Shown here piece by piece: positions 1 to 9,116 of a stretch of 32,046 bases of DNA (positions are counted from its first letter, which is position 1; each line of letters begins with the position of its first letter). The stretch spans positions 1 to 32,046 of the forward strand of contig JACVTC010000401.1 in assembly GCA_016946835.1 (NCBI GenBank), read 5' to 3'. The DNA comes from Neocallimastix lanati (nom. inval.) (Eukaryota; Neocallimastigomycota; Neocallimastigomycetes; Neocallimastigales; Neocallimastigaceae). A program made the position numbers and the translations under genes. Below the pieces are notes generated by a model, which was not told the DNA's origin, ran no database searches, and was given only the letters and a program-made list of their open reading frames with translations.

Positions 1-426
1 TATATTATATAAATTTTTATTTTTTTTTTTTATTATTATTATTATAATTATTACTATTTTATCTATTATTATTACTATTATTATTATTATTTCTATTATT
101 ATTATTACTATTTCTATTATTATTATTACTATATTTTTTTTTTTTTTTTTATAAAAAAGAGTTATTATTGTAAAGAATTAAATTTAAACTTAATTAAATT
201 TAACCCTTTCTACAATTAATACTAATATTAATCGAGAAATTAAAAAAAAGAAAATACTTAACGAAACTTAAAATAGGGTAGGAGTTTATTATAAGAGATT
301 AGTTCAAATAAAATTTTTATTAAAATATTTTTTATTAAAAATAATTTTTATTTAGATTTTTGTTATTTTTAAAAAATTAAAAATTTATTTTGTTTATTAT
401 TATAATTATATTCTTATAATAATAAC
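1..426. repeat. AT-rich flank with ATT microsatellite
   Basis: An imperfect ATT/ACT trinucleotide repeat occupies about 33-131, followed by a T-run of about 20 at 131-150, then ordinary AT-rich sequence. No reading frame of note and no RNA gene seen. This is host DNA lying upstream of the tRNA-Thr gene before element 1 inserted. Confidence 0.7.
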
Positions 427-655
427 TCTTGATTTTCAAAATAAAGAAAATCAAGAATTATTTATAGTAAAGTTCCAAATCTTAATGAATAACTTTTTAG
501 GAAAAGATTTGGGAGAAAAACCTAAAAAGTTTAATGATCAATTATTAATAAAATTGATCATATGTTAATTGAATAAAAACCGATATTTTCCAATCGGAAA
601 ACTTCAATTAACATTTGTTTTATTTAAACAATGTCAATTATACATGACATTGTTT
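427..655. other. cluster of six perfect inverted repeats
   Basis: Six perfect inverted repeats of 9-12 bp lie in 229 bp: 427-437/446-456 (11 bp), 475-483/504-512 (9 bp), 491-501/521-531 (11 bp), 535-543/552-560 (9 bp), 562-573/603-614 (12 bp, with an inner 5-bp stem 580-584/593-597) and 626-636/645-655 (11 bp). The second and third interleave, so on one RNA they would form a pseudoknot or be alternatives. The four simple terminal loops (438-445, 544-551, 585-592, 637-644) are all exactly 8 nt. No coding frame explains this. It could be a structured RNA, part of an old mobile element, or cruciform DNA. The inverted repeats are read directly; function is unknown. Confidence 0.6.
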
Positions 656-1103
656 TATTTTAATTAATTTTTTAAATATTAATTATTCTTTTTTCATTTG
701 ATTTGTTACATTATGATTTTAATATAATTTTATAATTATTTCTAAATTATAATTCTATAATTTATATTAGATTTGTTTAAAATTATATTAATGTAACAAT
801 TATTTAAATTAAAACTTAACATATAATTATCAGATGAATTTTAACAAATATAAAAAATATTAATGTTTAATTATTTTAATATTATTAATTAATACAATGA
901 TAAAGAATAATAATTTTACAATATTAATTTTAAATTATTAATAATAATTTTATATTAAAAATATTTTATAATAAAGTTAATAAATTTTATTAAATAATTA
1001 TTATTTTATTTAATAAAGATTAATAATTATTTTTTATTTTAATAAAGATTAATAATTATTTTTTATTTTAATAAAAATTAATTATTATTCTTTACAATTT
1101 TGC
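656..1103. other. AT-rich spacer with 29-bp tandem repeat
   Basis: No gene seen. A 29-bp unit containing AATAAAGATTAATAATT is repeated at 1011-1039 and 1040-1068, with a partial third copy at 1069-1090. The last four bases (1100-1103, TTGC) are the left copy of the element 1 target-site duplication. Confidence 0.6.
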
Positions 1104-1863
1104 TGACAAACGATTCTATTATCTTAATTTGAAGTTATTACTTCAAAAGTGATAATAGATGTATCAAGTTTGAATTAATATAAATTTAATATAAATGAAT
1201 TTATGTTATTATTATTAATAATTAAGTTATTATTATTCTAGCTTAACACTGAATTGTTATTAATTTTTCAAAATTATACATTTCTTTTGTGTTTAGAATT
1301 AATTTTTATTATTATATTTATTAATTTTTATTATTATATTTATTAATTTTTTTATTATTATTTATTAATTTTTATTATTATTTATTATTATAATATTTGG
1401 TTATTATTTTTTTTATTACATTTCTAATAACAACGAGAAATTAATTTTATAAAATATTTACAAGTATTTATATTTTTACAATAATTTAAAGTATTTACAA
1501 TTTTTAATAATAAAATAATTAAGAATAATTATATTTATAAAAATAAACAATAAAATAAACAAATAAACAATTAATACAAGAATTATTATAAACAAAGAAT
1601 TCAAAATAATAAAAAAAAGAGAAAATTGTTTACAAACTATTTACTTTTAATTAAAAAGAGAAATTAATTAACATTAATATTTCATTATTTTAAAAATTAA
1701 AATAGAATTAAAGTATAATTTCGAGTTTTAGAATTTAATTAAAATAAATTTTTTTATTATGATTTTAATTTCAAATTTTAATTTATTAATTTGTTGTTGA
1801 ATAGGTTAGATATTATTCAAGCTTTTCTAATAATTTTATGCTTAAGAATTCCAATCTGTATCA
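1104..1863 (-). repeat. element 1 3' LTR
   Basis: 760 bp, matching 7274-8033 almost base for base. On the plus strand it begins TGACAAACG and ends CTGTATCA, giving canonical TG...CA ends. A nested hairpin (1116-1123/1151-1158 and 1128-1135/1140-1147) sits at the U5 end in both LTR copies. No convincing TATA box identified. Confidence 0.95.
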
Positions 1864-1875
1864 ATTCGTCGGCCC

Positions 1876-3870
1876 TTAAGAGATGACTTCGTCCCTTGAA
1901 GTCAAAGAATTTTCTTGAAGTACATATGGAAAAACATTTTTAATATGAACATTTCTATTTAAGAGTTTTCCAGTAGTTGGATCTTCTAATACTAAGGTAT
2001 TGAATTTTTGTTTATTAACAACTTTAAAAGGTCCGTAAAAGTAAGGATTTAATTTACTTCTTCCTATAAGTCTTATCATTACGTAATCTCCTGGTTTATA
2101 TTTCTTCTTTAGTGCATTTTGAAATCCAATACGGTGTTCCCAATATTTATTTGCATATTCTGAATATTCAGTAGCCTGTTTTACCCAATTTTGATGTCTT
2201 AAGAAACGTCGAAATATATATTCTTCTTCTGATTCATTGGATCTTTATAAATATCGGGGAACATGACTTCTAATGGCCAAGTGTCGTGTCTGCCATAAAG
2301 TAATTCGAAACTACTAAATTTTGTTTTGAATTTTTAGTAGTTCTTAAGGCCCATAAAGCCGATGGAAGATATTCATCCCATTCAGACTCATTTTCTACTA
2401 ATAATCTTAATAACTTCCCTATTTCTCTGTTTCGATTCTCAATCATTCCATTCGATTCAGGATGATGCGGGGAAACGTAATGAACCCATGAACCATAAAG
2501 GTCAATCATCATCTTTGTTACCTCAGAGATAAAGGAACTACCATTGTCGGTAATTATTATTTCAGGTGGTCCATGTCTTGTAAATATTTCAACAAGAAAT
2601 TTTATTACTTCTTCGGATTTCATGTTCGGGATTGCTTTAGCTTCAACCCACTTGGTAAAATAATCGACTAAGGTTATTATATAATTGTTACCATTTTTAG
2701 TAGTTGGTAACGGTCCTATTATATCGAGTCCTACTCTAGTAAATGGTTGTTCAACAGGGGTAGCATTATCTCCAGAACTTTTTGGAAATGGTTTAGGCCT
2801 GCATGTTTGACATTTGTGACAACTTTTTATCCACATTCTTACATCATTCCAAATGCCAGGCCAATAGTAAGATTGCATAATTCTATTAGTAGTTTTCTCT
2901 GCTCCTTCATGTCCTACTAAATGGGCACGATTAATAATATCCTTTTTGTCTTCATCTTTATAGATGACTTTTAAATAAAGATCATCTTTTTTATAATATA
3001 GAGTATTATCAACAACTTGATAATTCTTAGTGAAGTATTTTATTATACCTTCTGGTAGATCCAAATCCCTTGGATTAAAGTCGGCTAATATTGCATTAGC
3101 GCATTGAATAATTCCTTTTGAATTTTTAGAAGGTAATCTTGATAACGCATCAGCGAATACATTTTTCTTTCCTTTCTCGTAAATAAGTTCAATCTTATAT
3201 TTGTTAAATTCTTCTATCCATCTTGCATGACGATTAGAAGTAGGAATGCTTTTTTTGAAAAACCCAAGTAATGGTTTATGATCCGTAATAAATTTTGTTA
3301 AATTTTTATTGCTTAATATATATTGACTAAAATATTTTAAACTAAATATAACAGCTAATCCTTCTAAGTCCGTTACGGAGTAATTCTTTTCAGATGTAGA
3401 GAGTGTTCTACTTACGCAACAGATAGGATGTTCAAGACTATCCTCTTCCTTCTGTAAAAGAACACCACCAATACCTTTAAGAGAAGCATCAGTACGAATG
3501 ATGAATTCCTTTTAAAATCTGGGTAACTTAATATTGGATCATTAAGTAAACATTCTTTAATATTTTCGAAAGCTTCTTCGCATTCATTTGACCATATATA
3601 TTTTGAATTCTTTTTTAATAACTTAAAAAGAGGGTCAGCAATAATTGAGAAATTTTGAATAAATTTTCTATAATAACTAGCTAAACCTAAAAAAGAACGA
3701 AGTTCACTTACATCTTTAGGATTGTCCCACAAAGCAATACTTTGTACTTTTGATGGAATTGTTTTTAATCCTTTTGATGTTAGAACATGACCTAATACTT
3801 CAACACTTTCTTGAAAGAATTTACATTTTTGTAAGTTAAGAGAAAGATTGTATTTAGAAAATATTTCAAA
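1876..3870 (-). pseudogene. pol: Pol C-terminal part: RT thumb, RNase H, integrase with four one-base breaks (element 1)
   Basis: Continues pol through four successive frames. Breaks lie near 3866, 3509-3518, 2323-2328 and 2236-2243; each looks like loss of one base, mostly from A-runs in the sense strand. Domains in order: RT connection (LRSFLGLASYYRKFIQNF, about 3640-3705), RNase H (RTDASLKG near 3490, FITDHKPL near 3280, FADALSR near 3150), integrase with the HHCC zinc site (HLVGHEG, then CHKCQ), the catalytic D in GLDIIGPLP, TDNGSSF, and E in IENRNREIG. The end has a GPY/F-like motif, NPYFYGPFKV, at about 2035, and stops at 1876. No chromodomain follows. The near-identical LTRs make sequencing error as likely as decay. 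Confidence 0.85.
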
Positions 3871-5642
3871 GCTAACTTTAAATGTTTAAGATGTTCATCA
3901 AGAGTTCTTGAATAAATTACAATATCATCTAAGTAAACAAATAAACATTTACCGATTAAAGGAAGTAATATTCTATTCATCTCCCGTTGGAAGGTAGCGG
4001 GAGCATTGGTAAGGCCAAATGGCATTACTTTAAAATTGTAATTGCCGAATTTTGTGGTAAATGCTGTTTTCTCTATATCTTCTGGATTCATTGGAATTTG
4101 ATGATATCCAGAATATAAGTCTAATGCGGAGAATACCGTCGCACCATTTATTGAATAAATTAGTTCATCTATAAATGGTAGTGCGTAAGAATCTTTTATA
4201 GTAATTTCATTTAATTTGCGATAATCAATACACATTCTCCATTTCCCATTTTTCTTTTGAACTAATAGAACAGGAAAAGACCATGGAGAATGTGAAGGAA
4301 CTATAAGTCCTTTTTCTAATAGTTTAATTATTTCCGATTTAAGAATATCTGCATGCTCTTTTGATAATTTGTATGGTTTTAATTTTATAGGTTTATTACT
4401 AATTGTCACAATTGAATGTGGTTCTAAATTAGCTGTACTTAATTGTGACATTGAAGTTGCCATACAGTTTTTATACTTCTCAATTAAATTTTTAAATTCT
4501 GTCTTAAATTTTTCCGGGACAGATTCAATAATTTTATTTAATGTATCGATGAACTCTTGTTGTTCATCTTTTTCTATAATAATGGAATTAACAAGAGGTA
4601 TTTCTGATTTACTATTAATTATATAAGTTACTTGTTTAATTCCTTTCTTAATTTTCTGGTAGACAGCATCATCATCTGGATCTATATACAAACGATACTT
4701 TTTCTGAATTCCTCTACCAAATATAATTTCAAAATATGGATTCGTATAATTAATTACATAGAATTTTTCTGTAATAGTTAATCTATTATTTACGTTTATT
4801 TTTAATTCAATGTAACTATTTGTAGTTACTTTAGTACCATCCACAATGGTAATATCTTCTAAATTTTCACATTGTTTAATTACTTTATGTTTTAGTTTGC
4901 CTAGACAATTATTTGTTATAACATTAACGTTTGCACCGGTATCGTATAAGATTTTAAATGTCTTATTATCTATTTCACCACAAATAATAGGAAGACTTGT
5001 ATTAGTTAAGGAACAAAGAATTTTCTCAACTCTTGGTTTACAACCTTGTTCAAGTTCTTTTCTAATGGACGGACTTGCAGATAATAATTGAGATAAACTA
5101 ATTTTTGGAAAAAGGTTATTAGCTTCTTCAGTTATACTAAACTTTTCATTTTCATTTAACATTTGGATATTGGTCATTTTTCTTTTCTTAATAGTTTTTG
5201 GTTTTTCTGATTCTTTTTCATTATTACTTTCAATATATGAGGCTCCATTAATCTCATTTTCATTGCTATTTTCTTCTTCATTAACTTCCATCACTATATC
5301 ATCACTAGTATTTGGTTCATTTTCTTCAGAATTGCTAAGCTTTCTTCTTCTAGCATCTTTAATTACTTTCTTTTGTTGTTTTACTAATTTTGTTTTAGGT
5401 TCACTTAATAATGAAGGCTTTACTATAGATTTGTTATTTAATTTTCTTGTCGAAGTTTTTCTCTTTTGTACTGTACCGATAAAGTTTGAAGAATTTCTTT
5501 CAATATTACTTTCTTCTTTAGTGAAATTTTCTTTGTCATTTTCACTTCTTTCGAAATTATTTTCATTTTCATTTTCATTTTCATTTTCATTTGCAATTTT
5601 AATTGTCCTGGGAGATTGCGTACTCCCGATTATTAATTTAAA
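3792..5642 (-). CDS. pol: Pol N-terminal part: transframe region, protease, reverse transcriptase (element 1)
   Basis: Open in one frame from the slippery site to 3792, about 617 codons, with no start codon of its own: it is made as Gag-Pol by -1 frameshifting. First comes a charged low-complexity transframe region with a (NE)n run. The aspartic protease follows, with DTG at 4943-4935 in the motif LYDTGANVNVI. The RT has KWRMCIDYRKLNEIT, then ALDLYSGYHQI, the MPFGLTNAPATFQ motif and the catalytic YLDD at 3935-3924. The real frame leaves this ORF near 3866: sense GAAATATTTT lacks one A, and adding one base to the reading restores the expected family pattern in the next frame. The last ~25 codons to 3792 are therefore out of frame. 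Confidence 0.88.
   Translation of the reverse strand, partial: FKLIIGSTQSPRTIKIANENENENENENNFERSENDKENFTKEESNIERNSSNFIGTVQKRKTSTRKLNNKSIVKPSLLSEPKTKLVKQQKKVIKDARRRKLSNSEENEPNTSDDIVMEVNEEENSNENEINGASYIESNNEKESEKPKTIKKRKMTNIQMLNENEKFSITEEANNLFPKISLSQLLSASPSIRKELEQGCKPRVEKILCSLTNTSLPIICGEIDNKTFKILYDTGANVNVITNNCLGKLKHKVIKQCENLEDITIVDGTKVTTNSYIELKINVNNRLTITEKFYVINYTNPYFEIIFGRGIQKKYRLYIDPDDDAVYQKIKKGIKQVTYIINSKSEIPLVNSIIIEKDEQQEFIDTLNKIIESVPEKFKTEFKNLIEKYKNCMATSMSQLSTANLEPHSIVTISNKPIKLKPYKLSKEHADILKSEIIKLLEKGLIVPSHSPWSFPVLLVQKKNGKWRMCIDYRKLNEITIKDSYALPFIDELIYSINGATVFSALDLYSGYHQIPMNPEDIEKTAFTTKFGNYNFKVMPFGLTNAPATFQREMNRILLPLIGKCLFVYLDDIVIYSRTLDEHLKHLKLALKYFLNTIFLLTYKNVNSFKKVLKY
5593..5642 (-). promoter_or_regulatory. 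-1 ribosomal frameshift site with pseudoknot, element 1
   Basis: Sense strand: heptamer T-TTA-AAT (5642-5636) in the gag frame just before the TAA stop (5635-5633), an 8-nt spacer measured from the heptamer to stem 1, stem 1 GGGAG (5627-5623) with CTCCC (5614-5610), and stem 2 GCAAT (5619-5615) with ATTGC (5597-5593). Loop 1 is 3 nt, stem 2 abuts stem 1, and loop 3 is 12 nt. This is a typical H-type frameshift pseudoknot. The pol frame is open in -1 from the heptamer onward, which confirms the shift direction. Confidence 0.85.
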
Positions 5643-6601
5643 TGGCTTTCGTCGTTTTCAGGGCAATCATTCATTTTGTGACCAATTCGTTTACATTGTA
5701 CACAAAAATTTATTTTTAATTGTTCTAATTTTTTTGTAATGTCATCTAAATCTTCTATTGTTGATTGAGGGTACCTTAAAGTGTTCATTCTATGTTCAAT
5801 TCCTTTGTTTATTTCTTCTCTTGATTGCATTTTATACCTATTATTTCTTATATTGTTATTATAGTTATCATTATGTTTATTTTTATTATCGTAACGATTA
5901 TAATTATTATTATTGTTGTTATATTGCTTATTATTCGATCTGGAATTTGAAGTTGAAAAATAATCATTTCTATAATTATAATTGTTATAATTATTATTAT
6001 AATTTTTAGATTCATTGAAATCTTTTATTTCTTTCTTGTTAACTCCGTGTAATTTTTTATATTTATTTTTATTTTCTTCCATTAAAACAATAATTTTTCC
6101 TTTCTTGGATGTTATTTTCATTGCATCCTGAAGTGAGGTTGGTTCCTCTTCTAATAAGGCTTCATAAATTTTACCCCAATTCTTAAAAGCATTAATATAA
6201 TATGAAGTGATAACTTGGTCACTAATTTCTAAATTCACTTGATTACATAGGGTATTGAATCTTACATCAAATTCAGAAATTCTTTCCCCTTTTTTAATAG
6301 TGACTGTAGATAATTCCAATAATCTGGCATTTTTAGAGGTAGAGACTCTGAAATGTCCTCTTAATTTATTTATTATAGTTTTGTAACTATCTGGTGCTTC
6401 TTTGTTTAATGAATTGAATACAATGGTTCTCGCTATATCTGTAGTTAAGGAGATTAAGTATTCAATTTTATCTTCTTCTTCTTCTATTTTATTAGCTTTA
6501 CACCAGCGTTCATACGAAAAATGCCATTCCTCAAAGGAAACCTTATCCTTCCCTAATATAGGTAACCTATTAAAGGTTATTGCCTTGGTTGAATTTTCCA
6601 T
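5633..6601 (-). CDS. gag: Gag capsid/nucleocapsid protein, element 1
   Basis: 322 aa, intact, starting at the first ATG after the leader. Gag forms the virus-like particle and packages the element RNA. Residues 1-190 look like a Ty3/gypsy retrotransposon Gag domain (helical, with a WHFSYERWCK segment near residue 27 and a GERISEFDVRF segment near 104). Residues about 195-255 are Asn/Tyr/Arg-rich low complexity. A CCHC zinc knuckle, CVQCKRIGHKMNDC, lies at residues 300-313 near the C terminus. The last codons overlap a T-TTA-AAT slippery heptamer, so a fraction of ribosomes should shift -1 into pol. Family identity is read from the knuckle, the order of genes and the LTRs. Confidence 0.9.
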   Translation of the reverse strand: MENSTKAITFNRLPILGKDKVSFEEWHFSYERWCKANKIEEEEDKIEYLISLTTDIARTIVFNSLNKEAPDSYKTIINKLRGHFRVSTSKNARLLELSTVTIKKGERISEFDVRFNTLCNQVNLEISDQVITSYYINAFKNWGKIYEALLEEEPTSLQDAMKITSKKGKIIVLMEENKNKYKKLHGVNKKEIKDFNESKNYNNNYNNYNYRNDYFSTSNSRSNNKQYNNNNNNYNRYDNKNKHNDNYNNNIRNNRYKMQSREEINKGIEHRMNTLRYPQSTIEDLDDITKKLEQLKINFCVQCKRIGHKMNDCPENDESHLN

Positions 6602-6726
6602 TATTATTATTATTTTATTTATAAATTTTAAAAAGAAACCTTACAATTTATATTTTCGCTTATCTTAATTTATGAATTTATGAATTATTTTACTTATTTC
6701 TTTTTTATTTATTCTTGCAAAAAGAA

Positions 6727-6773
<47 letters not shown>

Positions 6774-6924
6774 ATTCTTTCGACTGTAGATAGTAGTATT
6801 TGTATACAATTTTATTTTAATTAACACCTTTGCCTCACAACCATAAAAAAAACCGGCGGTGTTAATATAACAAAAAGGGAACAAGTAAACCCTTAAAAGA
6901 AAATTTTAAAACTATATATTTAAT

Positions 6925-6946
6925 CTTAGACCTTCGGTGATCTAAG
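6925..6946 (-). promoter_or_regulatory. conserved leader hairpin, ACCGAA loop (element 1)
   Basis: In the sense direction the 5' arm is CTTAGATC, the loop ACCGAA and the 3' arm GGTCTAAG: eight pairs including one U-G. The element 2 leader has the same loop and inner two pairs at 9533-9554 but a different pair at two stem positions, which is covariation. The role could be RNA packaging, dimerisation or translation control; this is inferred. Confidence 0.65.
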
Positions 6947-7141
6947 CGCATTAACCGTTGTTAACTCGTTTACTGCAACCTCACTCTGTTGAAGAGATAT
7001 GGGATTAGATTACGTCTTTTATAGTAATCCTTTACGCAGTCTCTAACCAAATAGATTCGTCTAAACGAGTTGCAAATGAGCTTATTGAATACACTCAAAA
7101 ACAACGTATAACCGAGTATTCTAACACTCGTCCTAATAATT

Positions 7142-7196
<55 letters not shown>

Positions 7197-7256
7197 CTAC
7201 TTAAATCTACTTGAATAATTAAAATAGATATAACTTACTCGTATAGGAGTTATATC

Positions 7257-7271
7257 ACTCACTCTCCACCA
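7257..7271 (-). other. element 1 primer binding site
   Basis: Reading the minus strand, the 5' LTR ends GTTTGTCA, then AT, then TGGTGGAGAGTGAG. TGG complements the CCA tail of a tRNA, so this is the expected primer site for minus-strand DNA synthesis. The primer tRNA should have discriminator A and an acceptor starting GGAGAGT. It is neither tRNA in this window (TGCCTGT and GCTCGCG). Element 2 shares the first nine bases. Confidence 0.75.
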
Positions 7272-7273
7272 AT

Positions 7274-8033
7274 TGACAAACGATTCTATTATCTTAATTT
7301 GAAGTTATTACTTCAAAAGTGATAATAGATGTATCAAGTTTGAATTAATATAAATTTAATATAAATGAATTTATGTTATTATTATTAATAATTAAGTTAT
7401 TATTATTCTAGCTTAACACTGAATTGTTATTAATTTTTCAAAATTATACATTTCTTTTGTGTTTAGAATTAATTTTTATTATTATATTTATTAATTTTTA
7501 TTATTATATTTATTAATTTTTTTATTATTATTTATTAATTTTTATTATTATTTATTATTATAATATTTGGTTATTATTTTTTTTTATTACATTTCTAATA
7601 ACAACGAGAAATTAATTTTATAAAATATTTACAAGTATTTATATTTTTACAATAATTTAAAGTATTTACAATTTTTAATAATAAAATAATTAAGAATAAT
7701 TATATTTATAAAAATAAACAATAAAATAAACAAATAAACAATTAATACAAGAATTATTATAAACAAAGAATTCAAAATAATAAAAAAAAGAGAAAATTGT
7801 TTACAAACTATTTACTTTTAATTAAAAAGAGAAATTAATTAACATTAATATTTCATTATTTTAAAAATTAAAATAGAATTAAAGTATAATTTCGAGTTTT
7901 AGAATTTAATTAAAATAAATTTTTTTATTATGATTTTAATTTCAAATTTTAATTTATTAATTTGTTGTTGAATAGGTTAGATATTATTCAAGCTTTCTAA
8001 TAATTTTATGCTTAAGAATTCCAATCTGTATCA
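7274..8033 (-). repeat. element 1 5' LTR
   Basis: 760 bp, the promoter-side copy for this minus-strand element. It differs from the other LTR by one extra T in a T-run near 7580 and one fewer T near 7995. Its outer end is followed by TTGC (target duplication) and, 11 bp away, tRNA-Thr. Confidence 0.95.
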
Positions 8034-8044
8034 TTGCAATGAAA

Positions 8045-8118
8045 TGCCTGTTTGGCTTAGTGGTAGAGCGTCGCTCTTGTAAAGCGAAGGTCGGTGGTTC
8101 GATTCCGTCAATAGGCAT
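8045..8118 (+). tRNA. tRNA-Thr (TGT)
   Basis: Full cloverleaf. The acceptor TGCCTGT pairs with ATAGGCA (one G-U). The D-arm holds A-box TGGCTTAGTGG. Anticodon stem TCGCT/AGCGA encloses loop CTTGTAA with anticodon TGT at 8078-8080, reading ACA threonine codons. B-box GGTTCGATTCC is at 8096-8106. No intron and no encoded CCA. Discriminator T at 8118, followed at once by a Pol III T-run. Element 1 ends 11 bp upstream of the first base. Confidence 0.93.
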
Positions 8119-8119
8119 A

Positions 8120-8124
8120 TTTTT
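8120..8124 (+). terminator. Pol III terminator of tRNA-Thr
   Basis: A run of five T right after the discriminator base, the usual RNA polymerase III stop. Confidence 0.8.
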
Positions 8125-8169
8125 ATTATTATTAATAAAAAATAAAAATAAAAATTTTAAAAATATGAA

Positions 8170-8243
8170 CACTCACGGCGGGACTTGAACCCGCAATCTT
8201 CAGATTAGAAGTCTGACGCCCTATCCGATTAGGCTACGCGAGC
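8170..8243 (-). tRNA. tRNA-Arg (TCT)
   Basis: Minus strand, 74 nt. The acceptor GCTCGCG pairs with CGTGAGT (two G-U), discriminator G at 8170. D-stem GCCT/GGGC. Anticodon stem TCAGA/TCTGA with loop CTTCTAA gives anticodon TCT (8209-8207), reading AGA arginine codons. The T-arm is GCGGG/CCCGC with B-box GGTTCAAGTCC. No intron. T-rich sequence downstream (about 8161-8157) serves as Pol III terminator. It converges on tRNA-Thr, 51 bp away. Element 2 begins 24 bp upstream of its first base. Confidence 0.95.
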
Positions 8244-8261
8244 TTCTACATTTTGTAATGA

Positions 8262-8267
8262 TAAGAA
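8262..8267. repeat. element 2 target-site duplication, left copy
   Basis: TAAGAA here recurs at 16288-16293 right after the 3' LTR, giving a 6-bp duplication with LTR ends TG...CA. The same hexamer also precedes the 3' LTR internally (15434-15439), so a boundary that includes it in the LTR cannot be fully excluded. Confidence 0.6.
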
Positions 8268-8754
8268 TGTACTAAATAATGCATTCTTAATTAAATCTAC
8301 GATTTATTTCTAATACATTATGTGTACATTATTATTTTTGTACTTTAATAAATTTTTAAATCCAAAGATCAAAAATTAAATCAAAAATTATATTAAACTT
8401 TATATTTTTATATTAAATCTTATATTAATAGTAATATTTTTATATATTTAAAACTTATATTAGCAATATTAATAATAAATCTTATTTTTTTTATATTAAT
8501 AATGAAAATTTATATTAATAATATTTTTATATATTGATAATTAAAAATTTATATATTATATTTTAACTTTTTATTATAAAATTTTATATCGAAATGTTTT
8601 ATTTTATATTGAAAAATATTTTATTTTATTAAAAACCTTTATATTAGAATAGTATTTTTATTTTTATTTGAATATTTTAACAGATTGTAATAAAAATTAT
8701 AGCCAATTAAATAAATTCTTATTAGTAATATTTTAGATATTTTTAAATAAATAA

Positions 8755-8811
<57 letters not shown>

Positions 8812-9110
8812 TTTTATTAATATTATAAATGTATTTTATTTATATTGTTATAATTAAATTTTATATAATTAATTATAAAAATCAATTTAAATTTAATAGT
8901 TTTTAAAAAAAAAAAATAAATAAAATGTAATTTAGTGGCAAGAACAACTTTTATGCCTTGAAAAAAAGTATAAATAGTTGTAAATTTTGCTACTAATTTT
9001 TAAATATCATCAAATAAAATAAAATAAATTTATAAATAAAAATAATAAATAAATAAATAAAATTTGTGTTTCCTTACTTTATTTTTATTTAATTCTCTAA
9101 AACCTTAACA
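8268..9110 (+). repeat. element 2 5' LTR
   Basis: 843 bp, TGTACTAAAT... to ...CCTTAACA, matching 15440-16287. It contains a 53-base A-run (8757-8809), longer and flanked differently than the 51-base run in the other copy. A TATA-like TATAAATAG sits at 8969-8977, about 135 bp before the LTR end. Confidence 0.92.
8969..8977 (+). promoter_or_regulatory. TATA box in element 2 LTR
   Basis: TATAAATAG, repeated at 16140-16148 in the 3' LTR. It would put the RNA start about 30 bp downstream, defining U3-R. It is one of the few sites kept identical between the LTR copies in a region where the flanks vary, but AT-rich context makes chance matches easy. Confidence 0.45.
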
Positions 9111-9116
9111 TTTATA

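Larger units (their letters stand above)
6602..7273 (-). other. element 1 untranslated leader
   Basis: 672 bp between the 5' LTR and the gag ATG. It holds a 51-base T-run (7143-7193) and a 39-base T-run (6731-6769), poly-A in the transcript, around a less AT-rich, probably structured stretch (about 6840-7140). The hairpin shared with element 2 lies at 6925-6946. No reading frame of note. Confidence 0.7.
1104..8033 (-). mobile_element. Ty3/gypsy LTR retrotransposon, element 1
   Basis: Complete 6930-bp element with the order 5' LTR, PBS, leader, gag, protease, RT, RNase H, integrase, 3' LTR on the minus strand. Integrase after RT defines Ty3/gypsy (Metaviridae) order. TTGC at 1100-1103 recurs at 8034-8037 as a 4-bp target-site duplication. 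The LTRs differ only by two one-base length changes in homopolymers, so insertion was recent. There is no chromodomain and no env-like gene. Its 5' LTR ends 11 bp from the first base of tRNA-Thr, which suggests tRNA-directed integration. Gag is intact; pol carries four one-base breaks. Confidence 0.95.

Noticed and set aside
1864-1900. Clean polypurine tract next to the element 1 3' LTR
   Set aside because: Sense sequence has only short purine runs (AAGGGACGAAG, then CCGACGAA); I cannot place a tract confidently.
4369-6668. Plus-strand frames opposite element 1 gag and pol
   Set aside because: They mirror the AT-rich coding strand, are rich in Phe/Ser/Tyr and show no domain; shadows.
7984-8172. 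62-codon minus-strand frame over the tRNA-Thr region
   Set aside because: It is antisense to a tRNA gene and runs into the LTR; a chance frame.
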